Assembly (NCBI RefSeq): GCF_037975245.1 | Contig: NC_092565.1 | Coordinates: 4,775,499-4,839,498 of the forward strand | Length of the DNA: 64,000 nucleotides | Source: Apostichopus japonicus | Taxonomy: Eukaryota > Echinodermata > Holothuroidea > Aspidochirotida > Stichopodidae | Direction of reading: 5' to 3' | In this document: positions 36,321 through 48,750 of the stretch, in pieces | Layout of the letters: each line of letters begins with the position of its first letter | Position numbering within the stretch: the first letter of the stretch is position 1 | Program-made: the position numbers and the translations under genes | Notes under the pieces: model-generated | What the model was told of the DNA's origin: nothing | What the model saw: only the letters and a program-made list of their open reading frames with translations | Databases searched by the model: none

Positions 36321-39300
36321 TTTTTTCTTCTAATATTGGCTATAGGCTGCATGCATTGGCTTTGGAGAATTGCCCAAGACTTTTGTAATGGACAGATCCT
36401 TGGTCATATACAATTCAGTGGACAAGCACATTCGAGATACTGTAGGCATTTAAAGGAAGGCATGTACGCACGCTAGAAAAGAGTAACAACCGTCAAGGCC
36501 AAGACTACATTGGTACCCCCCTTTTACAGTGTCAGCTCCCTGGAGAGGCATTGGCTATGTGCAGTACTGATGCTAGCCAATTAGTGCAAATACCATTATA
36601 TGAAAGAAGTATTCCTATATACTTAGCACTTACTGGACAATAAAGTGATGAAAAGCTTAATGAATGGTAAAATATTTCCTGTGTAGCCATATACGATGAG
36701 TTAATTTTGACACAGAGATATTAACTAAAGCTGTTTAAATTATGTGCAATTGAATATTATTGCTACACTGTCAAGAGAATGCCCTTCTGATCACCTTTTG
36801 TAATAAGTTTAACCCTACATCAGAATTCCAGTGAACATCAGTATGTATTAATTGGAACTCATTACTCAAAATAAAGTAGAGAAAGTAAACCATTGTTCTT
36901 AAGTGTTGTGATACAAGTAGAAACTGTTCTGCATCCATGGTGGCCAGGGTATCAGGGGATCCCTAGCTCTGTAGATGATTCATACAAATGACATATAAAA
37001 ATCAATGTCCTGCCATGAAACTTATGATGATTTGTCAAGTACCTGTACCATTCAATTTTATTGATATTTCTCTCTATCAAATTAAAAATGATGATGATTC
37101 AGATAATACTGTATATAGGATGATTATATCATATTTTATTACAATAAGTTTTGGTAGGAATGAAGAGTTTGATTATTTTTCTTTTCCAGATGAGCTCTTG
37201 ACATCTTAAGATGCAAACAAGCACTCATTTTTTTTCAAATTTCAGCTAGCTGGTTGTTTAAAGTAACCTCATGCATTGGTGATATATGTTATTAAATGGA
37301 GCACCCTGAAATATAAAGCATTGATTTGGTATTCTCCCATGAGTTATAAGGAAATGCCATTGTGTATTTAGCTACTGTACATGCTTCAAACTGTGCCTTG
37401 ATTGCAACTTTACACACTGTGATGACAGAAATTTAAAAACTTTATAAAAAATACAGGATGATGCGCTATGACTTTTTGAAGTTTATATTTGGTATTGCCT
37501 GCACTCTCAAAATAATCATTTTACCACTTATACATTAACTAATGTTCAATAAATGCATTACTACAATAAGTTGGTGAAAGTCAAGTGGACTACTCTTCTA
37601 TGTTACACCCCTGGTAGTCAAATTGGGGTCACAACCCTTTTACGGACACCAAATGTTTTTTTGGGTGGCCAAATGTAAACAGTCAATTGGAAAAATGTCA
37701 GCCAGTCTTTTTAGTTACTAGGAATTCAAAACGCACGTTCCAGGGACACATCTGCCCGAAAAAGTTTGCATTCCACAGATAAAAACTTATGTCCCCCAAG
37801 ACAAACCTGTGTTAAATGCACAAGCCAAGCTATGACCTTTACGTTCTTTTGAAGTCAAGTATAACAACCCTAGATCACAATTTCTTGCAGTTTGAGACTA
37901 AATATAATTGTTGAGGCCTATATATACACACAAACAAATTAAAAAAGATAAAATTAGTTGCAGTACATTTCAAGAAAATGTGCAAATTTGAATGTTCACC
38001 AAATTTGAATGTTCACCAAAGCTGATGTTTTTCCTGTTCTGGTAGACTTAGCCTAAGCTAATTGCATTACATACACAGTACGACTTCCTTGAGTACTGTA
38101 GGCCAAAACAAAAACTATATTTGGCATTACTTTACATCGTGACTAACAGCAAATAAGTCTTTGGATTGTTCTTTGCAAAACAACTTCTGTCATCCACCCC
38201 TACCCACCCCCCTCCCCCCAAGAAAAAAAATAATAGAACGGCAACCTAAGTGTAATTGTTCTTCCTTCTGAGCACTGAACACGAGCCCTTCAATCTAATA
38301 ATTCAGGTAACTCTTGCGCCGTAGATTAAGCGGTAAAGGTTTGACAAATTTCCAAAGAGATACGCAATGCCCTCTTGAGTCAAAAGTGAACGACAGCCAT
38401 TAAGACAGAAAGAAAGATGAGAGGCTTACCACAGCAAGTTGCAACAAATACTTTTCAAATTGATTTAACCTATCAATTGTGAACAAGAATAGCATTTTTC
38501 AGCATTGTACTGAATTCACAATTTATTCATATAGTCATTTATATCTATAGTGTTCCTGTTGTGTTGATTACTTTCTTTCTCCAAACAATACTGATCAGAA
38601 TCAGCTTTCCAAATTCCAATAAAAAGATTATGTTATAACACAGTGACCTGTACGTTCATGAGCTTTTTGCACCACGTTTCTGGTCAGTTCGAATCTGCTA
38701 CTGTAACTTTACCATTAAATTTCTCTAAATTAATGTCTCTTTGGACTAAACAGGAACCACATGTAGTATTGTTTGTTTACTATTTACTACTAAAATACTT
38801 TAGACTAGTATGATCTAGGCAAAAAAAAAATAAAAATTTTTTCTGCCTCCAGCTTTGCATTTTAAGGGCAGTTCCAGGCTCCTAACTTTAAAGAAGCTTA
38901 ATTGTATACCCTGCCCATGTAATTTTGGTGGACTAGGCTACAGGGCTAAGCCTAGGTATAGACCAAGACAGTAATAGTAATACAAAGAAGAGATAGCCTA
39001 GGCCTAGGCCTCTTCACAATATTACCCTACTAAAAAGTACTAGGTTTTCTGTAGGCAGCCTATAGCCTTACCAATACCACAGGCTGTATACCTTTTTGTT
39101 CATGGTGGGAAAAAGATCCAGTTCCATCATAACTGAAGTAATAAAAGTCATTTTACCAACCTTTCAGCTCCATTTCCTTCATTGATTCCTTCTGTTGGGA
39201 TCGATTTAAGTGACACCAACGTTAGTAGTATTCAGACTAGTCGTAGAACTAGTACTAACAGGGCTTACGGCTACACTAACATTAGTGTCATACATATTGG

Positions 39301-40074
39301 GCCTAACGTAAGGCATCTTATCACCATTGTCTAAATCGTCAAACTGAGATGAGCTTAGTCGCACCGTGTGGTTCGTGGCATACATTTAAACGGGTTGCTT
39401 GTCCTGAAATAGTCTCTATATTTAGAAGGCATTGTAGGCCTCAATATTGATCGACAAAAGTTCCGGAATTTTCTTAGAGTATAGAACTGAAGTAACGTCG
39501 TCGGTACTTACTCTTAAAGTCTAAGGAAAAGGTACGTAGGGTCTATACATATCGCGCGATATGCGCACTGTACAGTACAGTATACTATTTTACGTCGGTC
39601 GAAGTTAAGTTGAACATTGCTGTCGACAATATGAATATGCATAATGACCTACCGTAACGATGCGGAACTAAACCGCAGACGACGTGCCCGGTACGTTTAT
39701 TCATCATTTTTTAATTTTGTCTGGTCTTCTAAAGCCGAGACAAACGATACCCAAAAAAAAGACAACCCACACTTTTTAAATAAATCTACTTTAATTAATT
39801 ACACCTGACCTGTTTAACCCACGAAACACGAACCAAATAGATTCGTTTCGTGTTAAAGTTATTACAGTTCACATTTACAAGGAACATTACTCGGGACTAT
39901 CAATTTCGGCGGTAAAACTTATACACTTTTAAAGATAGTAAAAGTATATATCGGAAGACATCTGTGGCGTGTTGTCGGTATCATCTTTCTTCGGATTTTT
40001 TGCTCATTTTAGTGGACACCTCCTGTCGCGTTCACTCTAGTATCAAGGTTTATTGTTTCTGTCAACGGATCTAG
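36321..40074. other. Intergenic DNA upstream of the 40-kb candidate exons
   Basis: No gene is recognised. It contains a 19-bp two-copy direct repeat at about 37983-38020 (aaatttgaatgttcacc) and TAGGCCTA-type palindromes near 38995-39010. A region at 39440-39720 has more CpG than its surroundings and could be promoter-proximal. Confidence 0.4.
39440..39720. promoter_or_regulatory. Possible CpG-bearing promoter region
   Basis: CpG dinucleotides cluster here (cgtcgtcgg, cgcgcgatatgcgc, ccgcagacgacgtgcccgg) in an otherwise CpG-poor neighbourhood, about 600 bp upstream of the first candidate exon at 40.3 kb. No TATA box is clear. Low-confidence inference. Confidence 0.25.
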
Positions 40075-40317
40075 TGTTTAAAGCAGTTTGGATTCATTAT
40101 TTCCAGTGATTTAGTTGAGTGCATTTTTCGAATATCAACTTTTCGGTCATGTTGTAGTAGCCTATACTATAGCCTACCACTTGCATTATACCACTTGCAT
40201 TGTACGTGGTTCAGAACGTTAGTCGTTTACCAGCAAGAGAAGAAGTGCAAATATGTTGGAAGCTTGCTGGGGACCGAAGAAGATGAGCTCAGGAGAGAGT
40301 ATCAACGGTATCAACGT

Positions 40318-41517
40318 ATGCCCCAACCAAAATTAACATGTAAGTAATGTTTTTGCATGCTCTCATAATGTTTTAATTTTTTTCTTTATTTTAATTAGGC
40401 CTAGGCTAGGCCTACTTTTTTTTTTTTTACTTCTCCTGAAAAACTAATAGACGTGCAATGTAAGATTAGAAGCTACATCATTCATTGGAAGGATCATGCA
40501 TCACGGAAGGTCAAATTGATAATATATTGTTTCTGAAATTGTTTGGTCCAAATATGAACTGCAAATGCTCCATTGATATTGTGATGCATTAAGATAAACC
40601 TTCAATTTTGTTGTTCTGGTTACACGCATCATTTCAGCTGTGTCACCTCTTCTGTCTTACTATTGTTTTCTTTGATATATGGACATATTTTGACAGAATA
40701 AAGCTCGTTTTAACAAACATTTTCAATTTATGTCAAGAAGATTTCACAGAACCTTTGCTCTTTCCTTACAGCAGTCACTTGTGAGGAACTGCATTTCTTA
40801 AAATGCTTGACAGGTGCATTGGAATGCCAACAAGCCTTCCTTGGCAACAAGAAGCAGGTTAGATTTTTGTAGTATTTTTTTAGAGGCATTTTTTAAAGGA
40901 GGATAGGTAGGTAGTTGAGAGATACACAACTTTCTGTACAGTTTCCCTTCAAATCAGCTATAAATATGCATCCTGCAAAGATTTCCCAAAAAACTGCCTC
41001 ATCAGTAGCAATTTCAACCAGAAATTTCTTTAATCAGCAGAAAGAAACAGTTTGTGTTTGAAAGTCAACTTCCCAGTTTAAAGGAAATTCAAATATAAAC
41101 CACTGTACAGAGAGTAATGTAAAATGTCATTATTGTTCATCTTTAAACTTAAAGTAGTAGAGGTGTTGGGGAAGTGATGTTGATATACCATGTAAATTGT
41201 ACCATCTTTGCTTTGTTTCTCTTTTTGCTTTTGTTTTTATATGCTGCAAGGGCTTGAATCAGAACAATTGATAGAACTCTTTGAATAATACTCCCTCATT
41301 TAAAGGGAAGAATGACACTCCACAGCCATGCATCCATCATCTTTCCTCTAGGCCTGAGGTGGCTTGTAACTTTAATAAAAGTTGTTCATACTTTTTCTTA
41401 CAGACAAGGTTTTCAGACCCAGAATTTTCATTTTTGGATGACATTGCATTTGCACCATCAGAGACATCGGTTGATGAAGACAGTTTTGTCCAAGAATGCG
41501 AGAGTAGTGAAACTTGA
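40318..41517 (+). CDS. Candidate small gene, three exons, 73 residues, unrecognised
   Basis: Three segments splice in frame with good sites: 40318-40339 (donor gtaagtaa), 40772-40857 (acceptor ttccttacag, donor gttaga) and 41404-41517 (acceptor tttcttacag). The product starts MPQPKLTS, continues VTCEELHFLKCLTGALECQQ and ends acidic (DPEFSFLDDIAFAPSETSVD, then ESSET). The frame stays open upstream of the ATG back to 40075, including GTEEDELRREYQRYQR, so the true start may differ; the ATG context is poor. A short upstream frame overlaps the start. The second acceptor is a NAGNAG (cagcag), so a one-residue variant is possible. I do not recognise the protein. It could instead be the 5' part of the THNSL2 transcript or chance; confidence is modest. 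Confidence 0.35.
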
Positions 41518-41741
41518 GGTATGTCATATATAGTCATCCAATTATGCTGGCATTTTTGCCATTTGAAAAGGATTGTCCAGCCAAAAGTTATATCAAAGAG
41601 TACTATAATCTGAACATTCTGGTAAAACTTACATTCAAATCTAATGCTTCGTTCTCGAATATTGACATTTGAAGTTTTCAAATTTTGTACCAAGAATAGA
41701 CTTAAAGCATACAGGTGTGATATCATAGCCTAGGTGCACAG

Positions 41742-41860
41742 TAATCGTGACTCTGTGTTATTCCGTAGAGTTAGGCCTAGTTAGGCCAGTAATATTCACT
41801 ACGTACACAATCAGAAAAGACATGCAGTCACTAATAAAATATAAAAACGTCTGATCACTA
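41742..41860. repeat. Dispersed repeat, first copy
   Basis: gtgactctgtgttattccgt, then agagttaggcctagtt, then cagtcactaataaaata match 46486-46600 (gtgactctgtgtaattccat, then agagttaggtctagtt, then cagtcactaacaaaata). Confidence 0.6.
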
Positions 41861-41862
41861 TA

Positions 41863-41894
<32 letters not shown>

Positions 41895-41901
<7 letters not shown>

Positions 41902-42046
41902 TATTAGACAAAACCAGAGAACTACGATATGATTCATAATTGACAAATAGGGAGTAATGTTTTAGAAAATACTATTTCCTAAAACACTACTTATTTGTCA
42001 GTTATGAGTCATATCTTATTTCTCTGATTTTCTCTAATAATATTTT
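41895..42046. repeat. Large foldback (inverted repeat) with about 75-bp arms and almost no loop
   Basis: The left arm (41895-41970) contains atattattagacaaaaccag, gatatgattcataattgac, aaatag and gttttaga. The right arm, reverse complemented, contains atattattagagaaaatcag, gatatgactcataactgac, aaataag and gttttagg. The arms are about 85% alike by eye. The AT microsatellite lies directly to its left. Confidence 0.8.
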
Positions 42047-42122
42047 TCTTTGGAGTAAAGGTGAATTTTCTCTATAATAAATATCTATAGCCTATATATA
42101 TGTTTGTTTCTGTTCTTTTCAG

Positions 42123-42295
42123 ATTTCTGTCATGGAATTGCCCCACGCCTTGATGCCTACAACAGTAGAATACCGTTGCGAACAGCATGATTCATACTGT
42201 TGGGTCTGCATGCAGCATGGGGTCACGTTTGTCAAGTGGTGTAGCGGGCGCATTTTCAGTGCAGACAGTACAATGCACCGAGAAATGTTTGCCAT
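42123..42295 (+). other. Possible exon following the 40-kb candidate gene
   Basis: Bounded by acceptor ttcttttcag and donor gtatgtac, with a frame that stays open from 42132 (MELPHALMPTTVEYRCEQHD and on, Cys- and His-rich) to 42353. In the frame of the 73-residue model the stop comes one base before the previous donor, so this segment would be 3' untranslated. In a second frame of the previous exon the join is open. Which is real cannot be decided here. Confidence 0.25.
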
Positions 42296-43504
42296 GTATG
42301 TACAAACTTTACAAAAAGTGTCACCTCTGATAACTGAGAAATACTGTAGCTTATAAACATAATATCTGACATATACTGCATGTGGGGCTTGGGGAAATGT
42401 ATGATCCCTATTGTTTTGGGTCATATGAATATTTACAAAATATGCCTTAATCTTGATATGCCAATATCTTTGCAAGTGTAAATGTAGAGTTTAATTAATA
42501 TGAACTTTGTTTGTATGTGAGTTATGTGAATTCCCTATTTGCCCTGGGAGAAGTTCACAGAAATTGATGAGTTGCATGTGCTGTAAAATTCTTGAAAAGC
42601 TAGTGTTTGGCTTATAGGTACCTGCTAGAAAGTTTTCTACTCTGTTCTTAATTTGCTATTCAGCTCCACAAATTACCAAGCCTATAGGAATAGAAGTCAG
42701 CAATGGACCAACTTAGTAATTTGTTTTATGTTTTACACCAAATTTAATGCTTTTAGAATGTTCACATATTTTTGGTGAAGCTTAACTATATTAATGTTGC
42801 TCATGTTTTCTTTTTGCCTTAATTTTATGACAAATATATATTCTATATATGTGCCTTATAGCATACAGAGTGGCCATTCTGTGATGCAACATTCTGTAAG
42901 CTTCCAATCCATTCTTTATTTGGATAAACATTGAAAAATTTTATGACTTGATCAGTGTTTTGAGTATCCAGATCTTATCTTTCAACATGATTCATTCATT
43001 ACTACCTTTACAACAGTATACTTGTATACTATACTATAATACTATAACACTACACATCTATAGTGAGGAAAATGAAGTCACAATTAAGGATGCCCCATGG
43101 GCATATGTAATGTTTTGATATACCATTTTTATTACACTTGTATAATTGCATTTAAGGTGCTTTCTTTCTTAGCTCATCTGCATTATATTTTTTTATCAGC
43201 TATATACCAGTTCATAATTATATCTACCGTTCATTATCTACATGTGACCAACTCCTTATTTTTCAGTTTTGCATATACTTTTCTTAGCTTGCTAGGATAA
43301 CTCTAATTTGCCTTTCTCCCTACACTTGTTAGTATATGTTTTCAACATAAATAAAACTTTGATTTTCCATGTTCGGTGCTTTCAGTCCAGATTTTGCATT
43401 TCATAATTTGTTTCTAAATAAGTCTAAATCTTCACATTTCTTGTAAGTAGTCTATTTTTAACCAGTATTTTATTTAATGTTACCTTATTTCTAAGCATTG
43501 CCTC
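42296..43504. other. AT-rich non-coding DNA
   Basis: Nothing is recognised apart from an AATAAA at 43350-43355, which could end the upstream candidate transcript. Confidence 0.4.
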
Positions 43505-43945
43505 ATTTGCAAATACTTTCATGCATGTATTTCCATGGAATACATGCATGTATATTTCCTTTGCATTAGTGCATGCAATGGATTTAAAAACATGCTTCAA
43601 GCATGAATTGTTTCAAATCCGACGCAAAAAACATGCTTTAAGCATGTACATGTATGAAACATTTCAAATACATGCTTCACGCATGCCATAGTGCATGTGA
43701 GGGCATTTTCATACATGTATTGTTTCAAACCCCGCGCAAAAAACATGCTTTAAGCATGTACATGTATAAAACATTGAGTAATACCTGCTTTAAGCACGTA
43801 TTTGCTGGAGCATGTAATGAAGCTCATTAACATGCATGTATTTTTTTCAAATACATGCTTCACGCATGCCATAGTGCATGTAAGGAGGGCATTTACATAC
43901 ATGTATTTTCTTCAAACCCTGTGCAAAAAACATGCATGTAAAGGG
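43505..43945. repeat. Array of CATGC/GCATG palindromes, imperfect long unit
   Basis: The words acatgctttaagcatgt, catgcttcacgcatgcc and acatgcatgta recur many times. A longer unit is repeated (43665-43770 and 43845-43945): it runs tttcaaatacatgcttcacg, then catgccatagtgcatgt, then gggcattt, then tacatgtatt, then gcaaaaaacatgc. Each short word is self-complementary, so many small hairpins are possible. Confidence 0.8.
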
Positions 43946-44399
43946 TACTATAAATTTGTGTAAGGGACGTCATATTCTGATAAACTCTTTGGTTCAAATT
44001 TCATTCACAATTGTTTCTCAATAACGATGATTAATATTTGTTGAATTAAAGTGTTCTTCTTTTAGAAATAATATAAATCGTCTCTTCATCATTACATGTG
44101 TGGGGTGAAGAGGCATTCATGAATGCATGGGACGGATAGGTTCCTAGTAAAGTCATTCAACCGATTGCTAGGGGTGGGGAGGGGGGCCGTAGCATTGGAA
44201 AGGACCAATACAAAATAGCTGTCAAACCAAATAATGTGAGGTGCATACAACTAATTAGCTTCATGATATAATTAAGGTAAAGAAGGTAATATTTAATTGC
44301 AAGGTTTGACCCTACGGTGTTGGGTGGGAAGTGTATATGTACGGTCAAGTCAATCATGAGGAAAACTGAAATGCCTTCACTATAAATCTTCAAAACAAT

Positions 44400-44862
44400 T
44401 TCATCAATTTAAGGCTTCACAGTGAATACCAATATGCAAATTTAAGCCATCAAAGCCTGTGCTATTTTTTTTGGGCTAGATCTGATGCAGCCATACACCG
44501 AAGCCTTAGCGAAGCCTTAGCGAAGCCTTAGTGAAGGCATTCTTGGGGCAAATATAAGCCATCATTTATAAGCATTCGAAGCTTTAATGAAGCCTTAATG
44601 AAGCCTTCATTTTAGGCTTCAGGGAAAATTTATGCTAGCATTAAGGCTGCAGAGCGAATGCCTATTTAAAGCTTCAAAGTGAATACTTATATGCAAATTT
44701 AAGCCATCGAAGCCTTAGCTAATTTAAATTTTTCGGCTCTGGTGCAGCCTTAGCGAAGCCTTAGCGAAGGCATTCTTGGGGCAAATATAAGCCATCATTT
44801 ATAAGCATTCGAAGCTTTAATGAAGCCTTAATGAATGCATTCATGTTTGGTAAGGGGAACCA
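44400..44862 (-). repeat. GAAGCCTTA motif array, inverted relative to 35594-36320
   Basis: Units of gaagccttagc and taagccatcatttataagc repeat and end in gtttggtaagg, the reverse complement of the ccttaccaaac that starts the 35.6-kb array. A subunit of roughly 200 bp is present twice (near 44515-44600 and 44755-44840). Confidence 0.75.
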
Positions 44863-44865
44863 AAA

Positions 44866-45235
44866 TAAAAGGGAAAAAAAAAGAAACAATAATTTATACC
44901 AATGATGCACCGTGCAAGGGTCAGAATTCTTTAATTGCAATATCTGCCAGATTTTAAATTATGCATGGTATGTTCACTGAATTTGCCCCCCAAAAAAATC
45001 TGAAAATCAAACACAATCTTTCCTGGTGCCAAAGGTTTCCCAGAAAACCAAGTCTGAGTACAGTTAAATTGTCCGAGTTTGGAAGTTAATGTCTTAGTAT
45101 CAAACCAAAATAAAAGGGAAAAAAGATACAATAATTTTTGATGCAAGGTTTAGAATTCTTAATATATGCCAGATTTTAATTTATGCAGGTATGTTCACTG
45201 AGTTCCACAAACAAACAAAAATCTGAAAATCAAAC
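44866..45235. repeat. Tandem duplication, about 235-bp period
   Basis: accaaaataaaagggaaaaa, then agaattctt, then tgccagatttta, then ggtatgttcactga, then atctgaaaatcaaaca occur in the same order at 44868-45020 and 45104-45235. Between them lies the ccaagtctgagta flank also found at 35594-35660. Confidence 0.8.
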
Positions 45236-45317
45236 AATCATTAAATCATTAAATTGATGTTCACATGTAACATGATATGTACAGGCTGCATTCATTAAAA
45301 AATTCTCATTTGTATAG

Positions 45318-45335
45318 GGAGGTCTCGGTGAGAAC
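45318..45335 (+). other. THNSL2: 5' untranslated start of the first THNSL2 coding exon
   Basis: The acceptor tgtatag ends at 45317, so the exon probably begins with 18 nt of leader before the ATG. Part of the leader would then lie on one or more upstream exons, possibly the 40-kb ones. Inference. Confidence 0.45.
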
Positions 45336-45561
45336 ATGAAGTTTAACAGTACAAGAGGAAAGGTGAAGGGTTGCTCCTTCGAGGAGGCCATTTTTTCACC
45401 GGGATATCAAGCTGATGGAGGACTGCTTCTGCCAGATACTATTCCGAAGATCTCCAAGGGAACACTCCAGTCTTGGGCAAACTTCTCTTTCCCAGACATC
45501 TGCAAAGAGGTACTGTCTTTATTCATCGAAGAGGATGATATTCCCCGCAAAGATTTGAATG
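45336..45561 (+). CDS. THNSL2: THNSL2 coding exon 1, residues 1-75
   Basis: The ATG has A at -3. It encodes MKFNSTRGKVKGCSFEEAIF, then YQADGGLLLPDTIP, SWANFSFPDICKEV and LFIEEDD, the N-terminal domain of threonine synthases. It ends after the first base of a Glu codon at the donor gtaggt (45562). No earlier in-frame ATG gives a better start. Confidence 0.94.
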
Positions 45562-46485
45562 GTAGGTACAATAGGTAAGCTTTAGCGTAAAAATGTAAAT
45601 GCTCAGTTAACTTTGGATGGTCGTAGTTTGGCCGTATCTTAGTGTTTGATCATTTTGCAAAAAATTTAGCACTTGATTGGTAGTGACAGCCAAGCAAAAT
45701 AGACATGGAAGTTGTGGTAGCAACCTTGCAGAGATGTTGGAAGGCAGTGAGCTTTGCGTTACTTCTTGTAGGGAAGGCAAGTAAACTTAGAAGTTGAGGT
45801 GGCATGTGTGGTACATGACAGAGATGTGCAGAGGTGTGTGTTGAACATCAACTATGCAGACCAAAAAATTTTGGGTGATTTTCCATTAATTTGGGAGTTT
45901 ACATACCCATAATCAACATGATTGCAAACAGTTGTACTGTATTTGACTTCCAATTTCGAGCGTTTGAAAAGCTGTTAGCTTAAAACAAGAACACATGAAG
46001 GTAAACAACTAGTTTTAAGACAATTTTAAGCAGATAATTGAGTAAAATGGTTTATTTTATTTGCAAAATATCCACTTAAATGGAGGCATCGTTTACATAG
46101 CGGAGCGTCATTAGGCTAGTATGGTACAATATAGAACATGCAAGCAGCTTGCTGATTCCGTAATACAATTTGATCGCAAGATACCGCAAACTGAACAGAA
46201 GAATAGACCTAACAGATGCCTCATGCGTGATATGTCACGGGAAAATGGTTTTCGTTACTATCAACGGAATATCAAAAAAATACTAAACATAATGGAACAA
46301 CTACGAGGAGACGCTGGCCCAAATCGACCATGGTAGCATATACATGACTAAGCTTCAGCTGAACATAGTACTTACTGGTTTCAATATCCAAAAGTACAAA
46401 CACAGAAAAAGTATCCTGTAAATAAACCAAATTTAGCAGTGAATATCCAAATCCACGTTTCTCGTTCCATCCTGGGTGGAATATT

Positions 46486-46600
46486 ACCGTGACTCTGTGT
46501 AATTCCATAGAGTTAGGTCTAGTTGAAACAGGCATAACATCCCACAATCACAAGACAGTCACTAACAAAATAAAACATCCAATCGCTCTATATTACCGTT
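46486..46600. repeat. Dispersed repeat, second copy
   Basis: Matches 41742-41860, as described there. Confidence 0.6.
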
Positions 46601-48359
46601 TTATTCCACTCCTTAGACCATGCAGATGCCAGAACAAACATAACGAACAATATAACACATGTATCACAAACTCACGATACTGGAATACAACAAATGAAAT
46701 GGATAGATGTAATGAAATCCTAACATGACTATTTACACATGCTGTGAGCCTACTAACAATTCTACCCTAGGCACGGTCTATACACAGTCTACATACCGTC
46801 ACCTCAAACAGTAAGTAGTATACTGACAGCTGCGTGATATAATGTTACATGTAAGGACGTCCAGGGCGTGTTTATGAGGAGACTTGAAAGGGTCAATTTC
46901 ACATTAGCTATGTCCGCCACAGCTGTCGAAAGTAAGATTCCCAGAATGAGACATTTGCAGCATACACAGAGGCAGGGTCATGCATGTGGACTCATGGACA
47001 TGAGATACTCCAGGTGCTGAAAAATCTTTCTGCGTGGATCTCACAAAATTGATCCAAAGTCTACGGCGTTTTATGTCAGTTCTTCCACTCAGAAAGCTAA
47101 AAAAGCTGATGCTTTTGTTGGCTGAGGTATCACTGCAACCTCCAACAACACTGATGATTTTTGTAGCTCAAGTATACAACTTTACACACTCAAAGCATTG
47201 TTGTGATTGCGGTATACCAAAGATGGCGTCACATGGTCACCTGATGTCTTAGTAATGTTTCAAGAATGTCTGAAATAAGTTTCCAAAAAAGCTGACTTTT
47301 CTTCCCATTTTTCACATATTTAACGTCCGAAATTGGTAAAGTTAATTACAGCAATGTAATTGGAGCGAGTTAGGGATTACTAACATGCAAAATGGTAGGA
47401 TTTTATGTTCATCGAAAAGTCTCCATATTGACCATTAAAGTCTCTTAAAATTGTACCAGGGAAAGATGATAATAGTGACAGACTTGTAAAAAACAGTAAT
47501 GATTGAGGATTATCCATGCGGGAAGTACAGTAAGATTTCCTGAAATATTATTATTGTAGAGATCCAACACTATTATAATGTATTCTGAATAGATGGATAA
47601 CAGTCTAGTACTGTGTAATAAGGTAAAATGCAAAGTAATGAAGTAAAGAACAGTATAAGAGTAAAATGTATAGCAAGTATATTACAAAGAGGAAGCTGGA
47701 GTAACTCTGTGGAGAAAGCTTCCCTGCATCCACTTATACTCACCAGCAAACAAAGCTTAAGATAAATCCCTGACCACACAAAACAGCCAACAAAAGAAGC
47801 ACCAGTGGGAAAAAGCTAATAAATGCCTCATATTGACATAGTCACTTCTCAAAGATTTCAATTTCTTGTTTCCAATTATTTGTTAATTAATAATCAGCTT
47901 TTATTTTTGTTTGAGTTGATATCGATAAGATCTTATTGAAAATGTAATTTATTAGCTTCACTTAGAATCCAGTATCGTTACTGGGATTTTAAGACTTGCG
48001 TACCTGGGACGCAACATCTTAAAAATGTTTGCGTCCGCTCAGTAAAACTTGCGTCTAGGCTGCTGTCCTCCGTGAAAACATGCACTTTAAAATACCTTTA
48101 TAGGAACACACAACACTTAGTTATGATGTTCCCTGAGAATACCCTGGCTTGTGCGCAAGGGAAGCGTATAGCGATAGGCCTATATTGTACCCCAAGAAAA
48201 TCAATTTATGGAACCTTTAACTAATATACAATTACCAAATGACTGTCAAATTGTGAGGCAGGAAATTTGGCTGTAGATACAGTAGTTACCACATAGGCAG
48301 GCCTGGACGACATGCAATACACACTGCTGTCCGGTATACAACTCCAACGGCTATATATA

Positions 48360-48750
48360 CATATGCTGTGAATGTCAGAAATCAATTAAAATGAGTGTCG
48401 AGACCAAATGCCAGCATAAAAATACTGCACTTTGCAACTGACTTAATTGAGCCCTTTATTTAAACGCTGTGTGCATATGCTTTGAATGTCGGAAAACAGG
48501 TGAAACGTGTGTCTAGACAAAATACCAGCATAAAAATACTGCACTTTTCAACAGATTTAATTGAGCCCCTTAAAAGATGTGTGCATATGCCGTGAACATT
48601 GGAAATCTCTTATGCAAAACGAGCATCGAGACAGAATGCTAGCATAATAGTACTGCACTTTTCAACGGATTTAATTGAGCCACTTAAATGTTGGCTGCAT
48701 ACGCGGTGAAAGTAGGAAATGAAGTGAAACGTGTGACAATATTAAATGTT
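48360..48750. repeat. Minisatellite, unit about 104-120 bp, about 3.4 copies
   Basis: Units start at 48360, 48474, 48594 and 48698. Each runs catatgc(t/c)gtgaa(t/c), then g(t/c)c(t/g)agac, then ccagcata, then a(a/g)tactgcactttt, then atttaattgagcc. The copies are diverged. Confidence 0.85.

Larger units (their letters stand above)
41519..42122. other. Possible intron with a foldback element
   Basis: The donor gtatgt at 41519 and acceptor ttcttttcag ending at 42122 would make an intron between candidate exons. It contains a repeat piece (41742-41860), an AT tract (41863-41894) and a large foldback (41895-42046). Confidence 0.35.

Noticed and set aside
42119-42475. 118-codon minus-strand frame
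   Set aside because: It is opposite a better-bounded plus-strand candidate exon and has no recognised motif.
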